From the NCBI GenBank assembly GCA_040954445.1, contig CP144361.1, forward strand, positions 806,001 through 870,000: 64,000 bases of DNA, in the 5' to 3' direction. Shown in pieces: positions 9,552 to 20,706 of the stretch (positions are counted from its first letter, which is position 1; every line of letters starts with the position of its first letter). The notes beneath the pieces were generated by a model. The model did not search any database. It saw only the letters and a list, made by a program, of their open reading frames with translations, and was not told the origin of the DNA. Source of the DNA: Burkholderia sp. (GTDB lineage Bacteria > Pseudomonadota > Gammaproteobacteria > Burkholderiales > Burkholderiaceae). A program made the translations under genes and the position numbers.

Positions 9552-10676
9552 GGCGTTGTTGCATAAATCGAGCGAGATCCGTTGACGTTTACGCGCAACG
9601 GTCGCGGGGCCAGCCTCCTATCAAGTCAGATTCCAGAGTAACTGCCTAATTTTTGCCAAGAAAATGCGCAAGGACATACACAAGAAAGGTGAGCCGAAGG
9701 CACGCTACCGTGTCAGGAATTGGGCGGCCTATAATAAAGGCCTGATCAACCGGGGGAACGTAACAATATGGATAGGTGAAGCCGTCCTTGCCAGAATACC
9801 CGATGCCATACCCACACGTGGTCGCCCGTGTGTATACGGCGATACGCTGATTCAGGCATTACTTGGCGTGAAGACCGTCTATTGACTGACCTTGCGCGCC
9901 CTGCAAGGTTTCACCCAAAGTCTTCGCGATTTGGTCTTCCCGAGCTTGCCGGTGCCGAATTACACCACGCTCTGTCGCCGGGCAAAAACGCTTGATGTCA
10001 AACTGCCGATCCTTCGTGACAATGAACCGATCCATCTGGTTGTCGACAGCACCGGTCTGAAGGTCTATGGAGACGGTGAATGGAAGGTGCGCCAGCACGG
10101 CTACTCGAAGCGGCGCACGTGGCGTAAAGTCCATCTCGCGCTCAACCCGAATACAGGTCAAGTGCATGCTGCGCTCATGACGAATCAGAATGTGGCTGAC
10201 GGTGACGCTCTGGCCAAGTTGCTCGACCAGATTCCACGCGAAGAACAAATCGATGTCATCGGCGGTGACGGTGCCTACGACACCAAGCCATGCCATGCGG
10301 CCATTGCTGCACGCAGTGCTATTCCTTCGATTCCGCCACGCGAGGGTGCGGCTCATTGGCCAGCGGATATGCCCGGTGCGGCGTGGCGTAATAACGCGGT
10401 TGATGCAATTGCCCGTGACGGTCGTCGAGAATGGAAGCAACACAGTGGCTACCACCGGCGATCGCTTGCCGAGAATGCGATGTATCGGTTCAAGACCCTC
10501 ACCGGCCACACTGTCTCTGGGCGCGTCACATCGCCGCGCAGGCGACCGAGGTCGCCGTTCGCCTCGGCGTCATCAACCGCATGGCGGACCTCGCTCGTCC
10601 GCAATCCGTTCGTATCGCCTGAATTATGCCCGTCCGATGCCATGGCGTCCTCACGTTCGATTTATGCAACAACGCC
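9552..10676 (+). mobile_element. IS903-type copy, full length (1125 bp), transposase dead
   Basis: Both TIRs are present. Flanking 9-mers GAATAAGAA and GAATAAGAG match at 8 of 9 positions, indicating a real insertion. The transposase starts MRKDIHKKGEPKARYR at 9664. It has a nonsense codon at 9883 (VKTVY then TGA in place of CGA) and a frameshift after YRFKTLTGH near 10507. The DDE elements VVDSTGLKVYG, GGDGAYDTK and YHRRSLAENAMYRFK are all recognisable. Confidence 0.93.
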
Positions 10677-10688
10677 GAATAAGAGTTC

Positions 10689-10806
10689 TATTGATCAAAA
10701 ACTTGTGATCTTGAAATTAGAAAATCACCCCTTATGTGATTGGCATGGAAAAACGAGACATGAGGGACAATTTTCTAATTTCAAGATCCAGAATTGTGGA
10801 TCAATA
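10689..10806. repeat. IS630-derived palindromic MITE
   Basis: About 118 bp with TATTGATC and GATCAATA tips and imperfectly complementary arms (CTTGAAATTAGAAAA versus TTTTCTAATTTCAAG). The centre carries GGCATGGAAAAACGAGACAT. It abuts the 5'-truncated IS630 body. Confidence 0.8.
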
Positions 10807-11401
10807 GTAGCGACTGGAAGCGGTGTAGGCATGGCTGAACGAGAAGTACCTGGAGATTGCGCGTCGGGCAAAATCCGAAGGCGCAGAAATTCAGTGGGGC
10901 GAAGAAACGGGGCTGTGCTCGGATAATGTATGAGGCCGCTCCTAAGCACCAATAGGCAAGAAACCCGAGCGGCGCGTGGTGAGCCGCCACAAAGGCTTGT
11001 CGGTGATGTCGACAGTGACAAACCGTAGCCAAGTGCGCTGCAAAGTATTCGAGGTCGCGATGAACGCAGACATCCTGCTCGACTTTCTGAGGAAACTGAT
11101 CAAAGGCATGCGCAACAAGAAAATGTTTCTGATTCTCGACAACCTGAAGGTTCATCATGCCAAGCCGGTCAAGACGTGGTTGGCCGAGCATGTCGACAAG
11201 ATCGAGGTGTTCTGCCTGCCGGCGTACAGTCCGGAGCTCAATCCAGACAAGATGCTCAACGCGAATCTGAAAGCGAATGCGACGAAGCAGGCTCCGGCGC
11301 GAACCAATGGGCATCTCAAGAAAGCCGTCATCAGCTATGTACGTCGTCTCCAGAAAGCACTATTGATCCGCAATTCGTGATCTGGAAATTTCAGATCAAT
11401 A
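10807..11401 (+). pseudogene. IS630-family transposase, truncated and frameshifted (copy 1)
   Basis: C-terminal two thirds only. A damaged segment around AEGAEIQWG is followed in another frame by LILDNLKVHHAKPVKTWLAE and VFCLPAYSPELNPDKMLNA, the IS630/Tc1-mariner DDE core. It ends in a TATTGATC...GATCAATA tip structure (11361-11401). The N-terminal HTH region is absent. Confidence 0.85.
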
Positions 11402-11524
11402 TCTCGCTTTCGTGGTGCTTGTCTACCCCTTTTGGCCGCGCGTAAAAATGTAAACAGACCTTAGAAAAACCAGAGTCGCGGCACCTGTTACAATCACGAG
11501 CCCGCCTTGCCTTAAATTGCTCGA

Positions 11525-13064
11525 ATGAGACTGCTTGATGCCCTAGTTGAACAACTTATCGCTGCTGCTGCCGCGCGCGGGGAGTTCGATGAAACCCAGG
11601 TTACCTATGCCCTACCCGAGTTAGACGACGATCTACGCGTCCCGGTCGAAGTGCAGATCGCCAACTGGATTTTGAAGACTTCGGGTTTTGTGCCGCCCAC
11701 GGTCGAGCAGGTTGCAGGCTCTCTGCAACCTGCAGGACGAGATGCACGCGGGGTCAGAAACCGCACCACGTGTTGCCGTCTGCAAGCTAAGATTCTCGCG
11801 CTAGACATGGCTCTCGAATCGCTGCGCGGTGGCCCGCTGGTCGTCCAGGCGTTATTGCATAAATCGAGCGAGATCCGTTGACGTTTACGCGCAACGGTCG
11901 CGGGGGCCAGCCCCCTATCAAGTCAGACTCCAGAGTAACTGCCTAATTTTTGGCAAGAAAAATGCGCAAGGACATACACAAAACAAGTGAGCCGAAGGCA
12001 CGCTACCGTGTAAGGAATTGGGCGGCCTACAATGAAGGCCTGATCAACCGGGGGAACGTAACAATATGGATAGATAAAGCCGTCCTTTCCAGAATACCCG
12101 ATGCCATACCCAGACGTGGTCGCCCGTGTCTATACAGCGATACGCTGATTCAGGCATTACTTGGCGTGAAGACCGTCTATCGACGGACGGTGCGCGCCCT
12201 GCAAGGTTTCACCCAAAGTCTGCGCGATCTGGCCTTCACGAGCTTTCCAGTGCCGAATTACACCACGCTCTGTCGCCGGGCAAAAACGCTTGATGTCGAA
12301 CTGCCGATCCTTCGCGACAACGAACCGATCCATCTGGTTGTCGACAGCACCGGTCTGAAGGTCTATGGAGAAGGTGAATGGAAGGTGCGCCAGCACGGCT
12401 ACTCAAAGCGCCGCACGTGGCGTAAAGTCCATCTCGCGCTCAACGCGAATACGGGTCAAGTTCATGCGCTAATGACGAATCAGAATGTGGCTGACGGTGA
12501 TGCTCTGGCTAAGTTACTCGACCAGATTCCACGCGAAGAACAAATCGATGTCATCGGCGGTGACGGTGCCTACGACACCAAGCCATGCCATGCGGCCATT
12601 GCTGCACGCAGTGCTATTCCTTCGATTCCGCCACGCGAGGGTGCCGCTCATTGGCCAGCAGATATGCCCGGTGCGGCGTGGCGTAATGGCGCGGTTGATG
12701 CAATTTTGCCCGTGACGGTCTTCGAGAATGGAAGCAACACAGTGGCTACCACCGGCGATCGCTTGCCGAGAATGCGACGTATCGGTTCAAGACCCTCACC
12801 GGCAACTGTCTCTGGGCGCGTCACATCGCCTCGCAGGCGACCGAGGTGCGCCCGTTCGCGTCCGCGTCATCAACCGCATGGCGGACGACCTCGCTCGTCC
12901 GCAATCCGTTCGTATCGCCTGAAATTATGCCAGTAGATGCCATGGCATCCTCACGCTCGATTTATGCAACAACGCCGGTCGTCCCGCGAGAATACTGCCG
13001 CCGCATTGCCGCACGCCTGTCCGAGCGCGCCCTCGCCGATGGCGGCCAGGCGGGGACTACGTGA
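11525..13064 (+). pseudogene. Conserved hypothetical gene upstream of tadA, split by an IS
   Basis: Codons 1-107 (MRLLDALVEQLIAAAAARGE to SLRGGPLVV, 11525-11845) are separated from the C-terminal 26 codons (PREYCRRIAARLSERALADG onward, ending 13064) by the IS at 11848-12976. Removing the IS and one target duplicate restores a single open frame of 133 codons, so the gene was intact until insertion. Its stop overlaps the tadA GTG start in GTGA. The family function is unknown to me. A TACAAT box at 11489-11494 could be its -10. The split probably also weakens coupled tadA expression. Confidence 0.8.
11848..12976 (+). mobile_element. IS903-type copy, full length (1129 bp), inserted in a gene
   Basis: Intact ends. 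Flanking 9-mers GGTCGTCCA and GGTCGTCCC match at 8 of 9. The transposase reads from MRKDIHKTSEPKARY to about WRNGAVDAI (12706), where an extra base shifts the frame before the YREK motif. One codon is missing in GQVHALMT. Non-functional. Confidence 0.93.
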
Positions 13065-13717
13065 ATTTGTCTCCCGCCGATCTGCCCCATCTTTCCGACT
13101 TGCCCGACTTGTCTGTTCCCGCTACCGATCCGTATCCTGAGCTGGCCACCGAACGTGACCGGCGCTACATGCTCATGGCACTAGCCGCGGCCGAGGAGGC
13201 CCGTGCGGTCGGCGAGGTGCCGGTCGGCACCGTGATCGTACGCGGCGACGAGGTGATCGCGCGAGGCTTCAATCATCCAATCGGCAGATATGATCCGTCC
13301 GCGCACGCCGAGATGGCGGCCCTGCGTGCAGCCGCCCAGGTACTCGGCAACTATCGCCTGCCCGGCTGCGAACTGTATGTGACACTTGAGCCGTGCCTGA
13401 TGTGCTCCGGCGCAATCATGCATGCGAGGATCGCGCGCGTCGTCTACGGTGCGCCGGATCCGAAGACGGGTACTTGCGGCGGCGTGGTCGACGCCTTTGC
13501 AAATTCGCAACTGAACCACCACACCAGAGTGACGGGCGGCGTGCTCGCCGAAGAATGCAGAGCTGTGCTGCGAAGCTTCTTCGCTGAGCGCCGTCGAGAG
13601 GCCCGCGAGGCACGGCACGCAGCGAATGCCGCTGCGGCGCTGCCAGAAAGTGGCAACGAGGCAGCTGGGCAGGGTGCCACGCCGGATTCCGACGATGATC
13701 CACGGCACGCGCACTGA
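13061..13717 (+). CDS. tadA: tRNA adenosine(34) deaminase
   Basis: Zn-dependent deamination of A34 to inosine in tRNA-Arg(ACG). The catalytic core begins YMLMALAAAEEARAVGEVP (about residue 36) with the zinc site HAEM (HAEMAALRAA) and PCLMC (LEPCLMCSGAIMHARIA). The GTG start overlaps the stop of the split upstream gene (GTGA), implying translational coupling; an internal ATG at about residue 36 is possible. The N- and C-terminal extensions are low-complexity, as in other Burkholderia TadA proteins. 218 codons. Confidence 0.93.
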   Translation: MNLSPADLPHLSDLPDLSVPATDPYPELATERDRRYMLMALAAAEEARAVGEVPVGTVIVRGDEVIARGFNHPIGRYDPSAHAEMAALRAAAQVLGNYRLPGCELYVTLEPCLMCSGAIMHARIARVVYGAPDPKTGTCGGVVDAFANSQLNHHTRVTGGVLAEECRAVLRSFFAERRREAREARHAANAAAALPESGNEAAGQGATPDSDDDPRHAH

Positions 13718-13727
13718 ACCAGAAACC

Positions 13728-13807
13728 GGCGTTGTTGCATAAATCGAGCGAGAGCCGTTGCGCGTAAACGTCAACGGCTCTCCTCGCTCGATTTATGCAA
13801 CAACGCC
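13728..13807. repeat. 80-bp palindrome of two IS903-type left ends
   Basis: GGCGTTGTTGCATAAATCGA at one end and its complement at the other. The inner arms, CGAGAGCCGTTG and CAACGGCTCTCCTCG, carry left-end sequence meeting at CGCGTAAACGT. The flanking 9-mers differ. It lies 10 bp after the tadA stop. Confidence 0.8.
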
Positions 13808-13971
13808 ATGCCTGATTATGGCGGCACTCCGGCAGTCGATTCGAAGCAACCGCCGTGCAAAAATCCGGACAAACTGCAATACCGGCTAGAGCCGAGGTGC
13901 TAGGCAGGGAGACCGTCCGCACGTTATGATTACAAATCTCTAAACCATAGTTTTTTCTTGTTCGGCAAACG

Positions 13972-14142
13972 ATGGAATATAAAAGTTGGATGTGCCTGAT
14001 CTGCGGATGGATCTACGATGAAGAGGCGGGCTTGCCCGACGAGGGCATTACCCCCGGTACGCGCTGGGAAGATGTACCGATCAACTGGACGTGTCCAGAA
14101 TGCGGCGCACGCAAGGAAGACTTCGAGATGGTTCAGATCTAA
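13972..14142 (+). CDS. Rubredoxin
   Basis: Small one-iron electron carrier. 56 residues beginning MEYKSWMCLICGWIYDEEAG and ending TCPECGARKEDFEMVQI. The two CxxC pairs binding Fe (CLICG at 8-12, CPECG at 41-45) are intact, with family length and the usual aromatic core residues. It stands alone between an 80-bp IS palindrome and IS630 relics. The 164 bp upstream (13808-13971) hold only a short unrecognised 32-codon frame. The redox partner is not visible. Confidence 0.93.
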   Translation: MEYKSWMCLICGWIYDEEAGLPDEGITPGTRWEDVPINWTCPECGARKEDFEMVQI

Positions 14143-14239
14143 GCGAAATCTGTAGCGGATCTGAGATTGTTCAAACACGCTTTTTCGACTAGGCTACGAG
14201 CACCACAGTAGGCCGCTCCGGTGCGACTTGGAGTCGTTG

Positions 14240-14304
14240 GGCCCTGTTGTATAAATCTGGCGAGAGCCGGTCACGTTTACGCGCAACGGTCGGGGCGGAC
14301 TCCC
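14240..14304 (+). mobile_element. IS903-type left-end fragment
   Basis: Diverged left terminus (GCCCTGTTGTATAAATCTGG, then CACGTTTACGCGCAACGGTC) stopping where IS630 copy 2 begins. Confidence 0.7.
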
Positions 14305-14841
14305 TATTAATCAAAATACGTAAACTTGAATTAAGCTGTATACCGAATTGGTTTATGTATGAAATACCGAGCGATACGTTGTGGTGTCTTCTGGAGACGA
14401 CGTAGATAGCTGATGACCGCTTTTTTTGAGATGCCCCTTGGGCCGTTTCCGGAGCCTGTTTCGTCACGTTCGCCTTCAGCTCACAGCATTGAGCATCTCG
14501 TCTGGATTCAGTGCAGGGCTTTACGACGGCAGGTAGAACACTTTGCTCTCGTCGCCGTGCTCGGCTAACCACGCCGTGATCGGCTTGGCGTGATGAATTT
14601 TCAGGTTGTCAAGAATCATCACACCTTCGAAGACTTTCCAGCGCGCACCTGGCCCCGGTTCGTCACCGTCGACATTCACCGACAGGCCATAGCGTCGACG
14701 CGCCACGCGTCGCTCTGGCGTCTTGCCAATCGGCGGCATAGGAGCGGCCTCGCACATCGTCCGAGCGCGGCCCCGTTTCGTCGCCCCCACTGGATCTCTG
14801 CGCCTTCGGCTATGGCCCGGCGCGAAATCTCCCCGGGTACG
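14305..14841 (-). pseudogene. IS630-family transposase remnant (copy 2)
   Basis: On the minus strand, broken frames encode MILDNLKIHHAKPITAWLAE and related DDE-core pieces, with several shifts. The terminus at 14305 (TATTAATCAAAATACG) is the usual 3' tip of this IS. The 5' half is missing, replaced by IS903-derived sequence at 14842. Confidence 0.82.
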
Positions 14842-15054
14842 GGCGTTATTGCATAAATCGAGCGTGAGGACGCAATGGCATCGACGGGTGTATTTATCAA
14901 AAATACGTAATCTTGAATTAAGATACGGAGCGAATTGATTTATGCAACAACGCCCATCGACGGCATAATTTCAGGCGATACGAACGGATTGCGGACGAGC
15001 GAAGTTTGCAATCCGTTCCATTTCGTCCTCACGCTCGATTGATGCAACAGCGCC
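14842..15054. repeat. IS903-end palindrome with an IS630 tip inside
   Basis: Right-end sequence (GCATAAATCGAGCGTGAGGA) at the left and its complement at the right (ending GATGCAACAGCGCC) frame an IS630 3' tip (about 14893-14950) and an internal TTATGCAACAACGCCC. Related to the palindromes at 864 and 26209 but rearranged. Confidence 0.65.
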
Positions 15055-15894
15055 GCAGGAAGTGGAAATTCGGGCGCTGTTGCACAATCAGATGCCGGAC
15101 CAGTTGAAGATGTCGTTCGCGTTGCGGACGCGACATGCCGTGCGGGAATTGATCCGACAGCGATGCGGTTTGACGATGACGCTACAGGGTATCGGCCTGT
15201 ATCTGGCGCGCTGGGGTTTCACGCCGCAAAAGCCGATGAAATGGGCCTATGAGCAGCGACCGGAAGCAGTGCAGGAATGGCTGCACGAGACGTACCCGGA
15301 GATTTCCCGCTGAGGGCCATAGCCGACAGCGCGGAGATCCAGTAGGGCGACGAAACGGGGCTGCGCTTGGACGATGTGCGAGGCCGCGTCCTACGCGGCG
15401 CCGATTGGCAAGACGCCCGGGCGACGCGTGGCGAGTCGACGCGCAGGCCTGTCGGTGATGTCGGCGGTGACTAACCGTGGCCAGGTGTGCTGGAAAGTCT
15501 TCGAAAGTGCGATGAGCGCCGACATCCTGCTCGATTTACTGAAGCGGCTGATTAAGGACATGCGCAGCAAGAAGGTGTTTCTGATTCTCGACAACCTGAA
15601 AGTTCTTGACGCCAAGCCGGTCTCGGCGTGGTTGGCCGAGCACTTCGACGAGATCGAAGTGTTTTACCTGCCTTCGTACAGCCCGGAACTGAATCCGGAC
15701 GAGATGCTCAAGACTGCCCTGAAAGCGAAGGTGACGAAACAGGCTCTGGAATGGACCAAGGGGCATCTCAAAAAAAGCGGTCATCAGCCACTTACGTCGT
15801 CTCCAGAAATCACACACAACGTGTCACTCGCTATGTCATGCACAAACCAATTCGTTATGCAGCTTGAGTCAAATTCTCGTATTTCTGATCAATA
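15055..15894 (+). pseudogene. IS630-family transposase, 5'-truncated and frameshifted (copy 3)
   Basis: First frame VEIRALLHNQMPDQLKMSFA to about 15313 (stop at EISR), then a shifted frame with SVMSAVTNRGQVCWKVFE, LILDNLKVLDAKPVSAWLAE and FYLPSYSPELNPDEMLKT. The H of the usual HHAKP is D here. Ends in TTTCTGATCAATA. The N-terminal HTH is missing. Confidence 0.87.
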
Positions 15895-15943
15895 TACAAC
15901 AACGCCGGTAAACTCCCTAGCTAAAGCAACTTTTTCAGGCTAA

Positions 15944-18619
15944 ATGAGCACGCAATCCACTGATGATGTACCGACCAATCACACGCCCATGATACAACAA
16001 TATCTTCGTATCAAGAGCGAACATCCGGATACTCTCATTTTCTACAGAATGGGTGACTTTTACGAGCTGTTCTATGACGATGCCGAAAAGGCCGCGCGCC
16101 TGCTCGACCTGACTTTGACGCAACGCGGTGCCTCTGGCGGCCAGCCGATTAAGATGGCCGGCGTGCCGCACCAAGCGGTCGAGCAATACCTAGCGAAGCT
16201 GGTGAAATTCGGCGAATCGGTGGCGATCTGTGAGCAGATCGGCGATCCTGCCACTTCGAAGGGCCCGGTCGAGCGCAAAGTGGTACGCGTGGTCACGCCG
16301 GGCACGCTGACTGACGCCGCCCTGCTCTCCGAAAAGTCCAACGTCTACCTGCTCGCGCTGAGCCTGGGACACAACAAGCGCGGCGTGCTCACCAACATAG
16401 GCCTGGCCTGGCTCAACCTCGCCAGCGGCGCACTGTGGCTGGCCGAGGTCGCGCCCGACGCACTGGGCGCGGCGCTCGCACGGATCCGCCCAGCCGAAAT
16501 CCTCGCCGCCGATGCGGCGATCGCAGTCGTGCCCGCCGGTGCCTGCGCAGTCACGCGCGTGCCGGCCTGGCACTTCGACATTGCCTCCGGCACCGAGCGC
16601 CTGTGCCGCCAGCTCGACGTCGCTAGCCTCGAAGGTTTCAGCGCGCACTCACTGACCAGCGCCTGCGGCTCGGCCGGCGCCCTGTTACTGTATGCTGCAT
16701 CCACGACGCAGGCTCAGCAACTGCACCACGTGCGCAGCCTAAAGGTCGAGACGGCATCCGAATACATCGGCCTTGACCCGGCTACACGCCGCAACCTAGA
16801 ACTGACTGAAACTCTGCGCGGCACCGAATCGCCGACGCTCTACTCGCTGCTCGACACCTGTGGAACCACTATGGGCAGCCGCCTGCTGCGCCACTGGCTA
16901 CATCATTCGCCGCGTGCCTCGATGGCCGCGCAAGCACGCCAGCAAGCCATCGGTGCCCTGCTCAAGGCAGTCGGAGACGCCAGCCTCGATAGCTTGCGCG
17001 GCGCGCTGCGACAGATCGCCGACGTAGAGCGCATCACTGGGCGTCTCGCCCTGCTGTCGGCACGCCCGCGCGACCTTTCCAGCTTGCGCTACACCTTCAC
17101 CTCGCTGCCCGAGCTACGCGCACGCATCACGTTGATTGCCCAGCAAGCCAGCGCGCTCGCGCGCCTGGAAGCTGCCTTGGAACCGCCGGCCAGCTGCGCC
17201 GACCTGCTCACATGTGCCATCGCCCCCGAGCCGGCCTCGATGGTGCGCGCCGGCGGCGTAATTGCGCGCGGCTACGATGCTGAACTCGACGAGCTGCGTG
17301 ACATCTCCGAAAACTGCGGCCAGTTCCTGGTCGACTTAGAAGCACGCGAACGCGCGCGTACCGGCATCGCGAATTTGCGTATCGAATACAACAAGGTACA
17401 TGGCTTCTATATCGAGGTCACGCTCGGCCAGACCGACAAGGTCCCCGACGACTACCGTCGCCGCCAGACCCTCAAAAACGCTGAGCGCTACATCACGCCC
17501 GAGCTGAAGAACTTTGAGGACAAGGCGCTGTCTGCGCAGGAACGCGCGCTGGCACGCGAGCGCGCGCTCTACGACGCGCTGTTGCAGTCGCTACTGCCAC
17601 ATATCGAGGAATGCCAGCGCGTGGCTGGTGCGCTGGCCGAGCTGGACTTGCTCTGCGCCTTCGCCGAACGGGCGCGTGCGTTCAACTGGGTGGCACCGCG
17701 CTTCTCCGACGAGATCGGTATCGAAATCGAGCAGGGCCGCCATCCGGTAGTCGAGGTGCAGGTCGAGCAGTTCATCGCCAACGACTGCCGGCTTGGCAAC
17801 GATCGTAAGCTGCTGCTGATCACCGGCCCGAACATGGGCGGTAAATCGACCTTCATGCGGCAGACTGCGCTGATCGTGCTGATGGCCTATGTCGGCAGCT
17901 ACGTGCCGGCGAAGTCGGCCTGCTTCGGCCCGATCGACCGGATTTTTACGCGTATCGGTGCCGCCGACGACCTGGCTGGCGGTCGCTCAACCTTCATGGT
18001 CGAGATGACTGAGGCGGCGGTAATTCTCAATGGCGCGACGCCACAGAGCCTAGTGCTGATGGACGAGATCGGTCGCGGCACCTCGACCTTCGAGGGCCTC
18101 GCGCTGGCCTGGGCAATCGCGCGCCACCTGCTCTCGAATAGCGGTTGCTACACGCTGTTCGCCACGCACTACTTCGAGCTGACGCAGCTTCCGTTGGAAT
18201 TCCCATACGCGGCCAACGTCCACCTGTCGGCGGTAGAGCACGGCCACGGCATCGTGTTCCTGCACGCCGTCAATGACGGCCCGGCCAACCAAAGCTATAG
18301 CCTGCAGGTCGCGCAGCTCGCCGGCGTACCGTCTCCTGTGATCCGCGCTGCGCGCAAGCATCTCGCGCATCTCAAACGGCAGTCGGTCGGCCCGCCGACG
18401 CCGCAGCTTAACTTGTTCGCCACGCGACCGCCCATCTACGCCGACGAGCCTGATTTCGAGCTGCCCGAAGCGCGCGCGCCAGTACTGACCGCGCCGCATC
18501 CGGCGCTCGTGCGCCTGCGCGAGATCGATCCGGACAACCTCAAGCCGCGCGAGGCACTCGACCTGCTCTACGAATTGCATACCCTCTCTACCCGGCAGGT
18601 GGACGATGAGGCCCACTGA
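15944..18619 (+). CDS. mutS: DNA mismatch repair protein MutS
   Basis: Recognises mispairs and small loops and starts mismatch repair. 891 residues, full length. The N-terminal mismatch-binding domain keeps the Phe-x-Glu motif ([15 protein letters not shown], about 33-47; FYEL). The connector, lever and clamp regions are followed by the ABC-type ATPase: Walker [10 protein letters not shown] (about 628-636), Walker [11 protein letters not shown] and the HYFEL switch. The C-terminal tail is present. No damage is visible, although the surrounding IS copies carry many small duplications and indels. The ATG is preceded by only a weak ribosome site; IS630/IS903 debris ends about 38 bp upstream. Confidence 0.97.
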   Translation: MSTQSTDDVPTNHTPMIQQYLRIKSEHPDTLIFYRMGDFYELFYDDAEKAARLLDLTLTQRGASGGQPIKMAGVPHQAVEQYLAKLVKFGESVAICEQIGDPATSKGPVERKVVRVVTPGTLTDAALLSEKSNVYLLALSLGHNKRGVLTNIGLAWLNLASGALWLAEVAPDALGAALARIRPAEILAADAAIAVVPAGACAVTRVPAWHFDIASGTERLCRQLDVASLEGFSAHSLTSACGSAGALLLYAASTTQAQQLHHVRSLKVETASEYIGLDPATRRNLELTETLRGTESPTLYSLLDTCGTTMGSRLLRHWLHHSPRASMAAQARQQAIGALLKAVGDASLDSLRGALRQIADVERITGRLALLSARPRDLSSLRYTFTSLPELRARITLIAQQASALARLEAALEPPASCADLLTCAIAPEPASMVRAGGVIARGYDAELDELRDISENCGQFLVDLEARERARTGIANLRIEYNKVHGFYIEVTLGQTDKVPDDYRRRQTLKNAERYITPELKNFEDKALSAQERALARERALYDALLQSLLPHIEECQRVAGALAELDLLCAFAERARAFNWVAPRFSDEIGIEIEQGRHPVVEVQVEQFIANDCRLGNDRKLLLITGPNMGGKSTFMRQTALIVLMAYVGSYVPAKSACFGPIDRIFTRIGAADDLAGGRSTFMVEMTEAAVILNGATPQSLVLMDEIGRGTSTFEGLALAWAIARHLLSNSGCYTLFATHYFELTQLPLEFPYAANVHLSAVEHGHGIVFLHAVNDGPANQSYSLQVAQLAGVPSPVIRAARKHLAHLKRQSVGPPTPQLNLFATRPPIYADEPDFELPEARAPVLTAPHPALVRLREIDPDNLKPREALDLLYELHTLSTRQVDDEAH

Positions 18620-18671
18620 TCCGACGCCGCTGCTGGCAACGCCTAGCCATCGACGCCGCTGCCAAGGCAAC

Positions 18672-19457
18672 AACGCTACGCGCAACGCTCGCGGAGACAG
18701 CCCCCTATCAAGTTAGATTTCAGAGTAACCGCCTAATTTTTGCCAAGACAATGCGCAAGGACATACACAAAACAGGTGAGCCGAAGGCACGCTACCGTGT
18801 CAGAAATTGGGCGGCCTATAATGAAGGCCTGATCAACCGGGGGAGCGTGACAATAGCGATAGAGAAAGCCAGCCTGGCCAGAATACCCGACGCCATACCC
18901 ACACGTGGTCGCCAGTATCTATACGGCGATACGCTGATTCGGGCATTACTTGGCGTGAAGACCGTCTATCGACTGACGTTGCGCGCCCTGCCAGGTTTCA
19001 CCTAAAGTCTGCGCGATCTGGCCTTTCCCGAGCTTGCCGGTGCCGAATTACACCACGCTCTGTCGCCGGGCAAAAACGCTTGATGTCGAACTGCCGATCC
19101 TTCGTGACAATGAACCGGTCCATCTGGATGTCGACAGCACCGGTCTGAAGGTCTATGGAGAAGGTGAATGGAAGGTGCGCCAGCACGGCTACTCGAAGCG
19201 GCGCACGTGGCGTAAAGTCCATCTCGCGCTCAACGCGAATACGGGTCAAGTGCATGCCGCGCTAATGACGAATCAGAATGTGGCTGACGGTGACGCTCTG
19301 GCCAAGTTGCTCGACCAGATTCCACGCGAAGAACAAATCGATGTCATCGGCGGTGATGGTGCCTACGAGACCAAGCCATGCCATGCGGCCATTGCTGCAC
19401 GCAGTGCTATTCCTTCGATTTCGCCACGCGAGGGTGCCGTTCATTGGCCAGCGGATA
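18672..19457 (+). mobile_element. IS903-type copy, both ends lost, transposase broken
   Basis: Begins within the left end (GCTACGCGCAACGCTCGCGG) without a TIR. The transposase starts MRKDIHKTGEPKARYRVRNW at 18751. It has a stop at about 19003 and a shift near 19020 before resuming as LPVPNYTTLCRRAKTLDVEL. It is truncated at 19457 inside HWPAD by the inverted copy at 19458. Confidence 0.88.
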
Positions 19458-20580
19458 GGCGTTGTTGCATAAATCGAACGTGAGGACGCCATGGCATCGG
19501 ACGGGCATAATTCAGGCGATACGAACGGATTGCGGACGAGCGAGGTCCGCCATGTGGTTGATGGACGCCGACGCGAACGGCGACCTCGGTCGCCTGCGCG
19601 GCGATGTGACGCGCCCAGAGACAGTGGCCGGTGAGGGTCTTGAACCGATACATCGCATTCTCGGCAAGCGATCGCCGGTGGTAGCCACTGTGTTGCTTCC
19701 ATTCTCGACGACCGTCACGGGCAATTGCATCAACCGCGCTATTACGCCACGCCGCACCGGGCATATCCGCTGGCCAATGAGCGGCACCCTCGCTTGGCGG
19801 AATCGAAGGAATAGCACTGCGTGCAGCAATGGCCGCATGGCATGGCTTGGTCTCGTAGGCACCATCACCGCCGATGACATCGATTTATTCTTCGCGTGGA
19901 ATCTGGTCGAGCAACTTAGCCAAAGCGTCACCGTCAGCCACATTCTGATTCGTCATTAGCGCGGCATGCACTTGACCCGTATTCGCGTTGAGCGCGAGAT
20001 GGACTTTACGCCACGTGCGCCGCTTCGAGTAGCCGTGCTGGCGCACCTTCCATTCACCTTCTCCATAGACCTTCAGACCGGTGCTGTCGACAACCAGATG
20101 GATCGGTTCATTGTCACGAAGGATCGGCAGTTCGACATCAAGCGTTTTTGCCCGGCGACAGAGCGTGGTGTAATTCGGCACCGGCAAGCTCGGGAAGGCC
20201 AAATCGCGCAGACTTTGGGTGAAACCCTGCAGGGCGCGCAAGGTCAGTCGATAGACGGTCTTCACGCCAAGTAATGCCTGAATCAGCGTATCGCCGTATA
20301 GACACGGGCGACCACGTGTGGGTATGGCATCGGGTATTCTGGCAAGGACGGCTTCATCTATCCATATTGTTACGTTCCCCGGTTGATCAGGCCTTCATTA
20401 TAGGCCGCCCAATTCCTGACACGGTAGCGTGCCTTCGGCTCACCTGTCTTGTGTATGTCCTTGCGAATTTTCTTGGAAAAAATGAGGCAGTTACTCTGGA
20501 ATCTGACTTGATAGGGATCTGGCCCAGAGACTGTTGCGCGTAAACATCAATGGATCTCGCTCGATTTATGCAACAACGCC
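19458..20580 (-). mobile_element. IS903-type copy, full length (1123 bp), inverted
   Basis: Both TIRs are present. The transposase is dead: its start codon is changed (ATT in place of ATG before CGCAAGGAC), there is a nonsense codon after QIPREE (19888) and a shift near 19560. Flanking 9-mers do not match, and the copy it interrupts does not resume on the other side, so a deletion or recombination followed. Confidence 0.9.
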
Positions 20581-20706
20581 TAACAACACCGCCTACCGGG
20601 GCACTCCATGTATCATTCACACTGGGCCTACCAGGCGTTCGCGAACCGCACGTCAGGACCGATCAGGCCAACCCGGCCCTATTTTTACAGACAAACCTGA
20701 AACATC

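Noticed and set aside
9552..13000. Composite transposon bounded by the IS copies at 9552 and 11848
   Set aside because: Each copy has its own flanking 9-mer duplication (8 of 9) and no outer pair matches, so the copies inserted separately.
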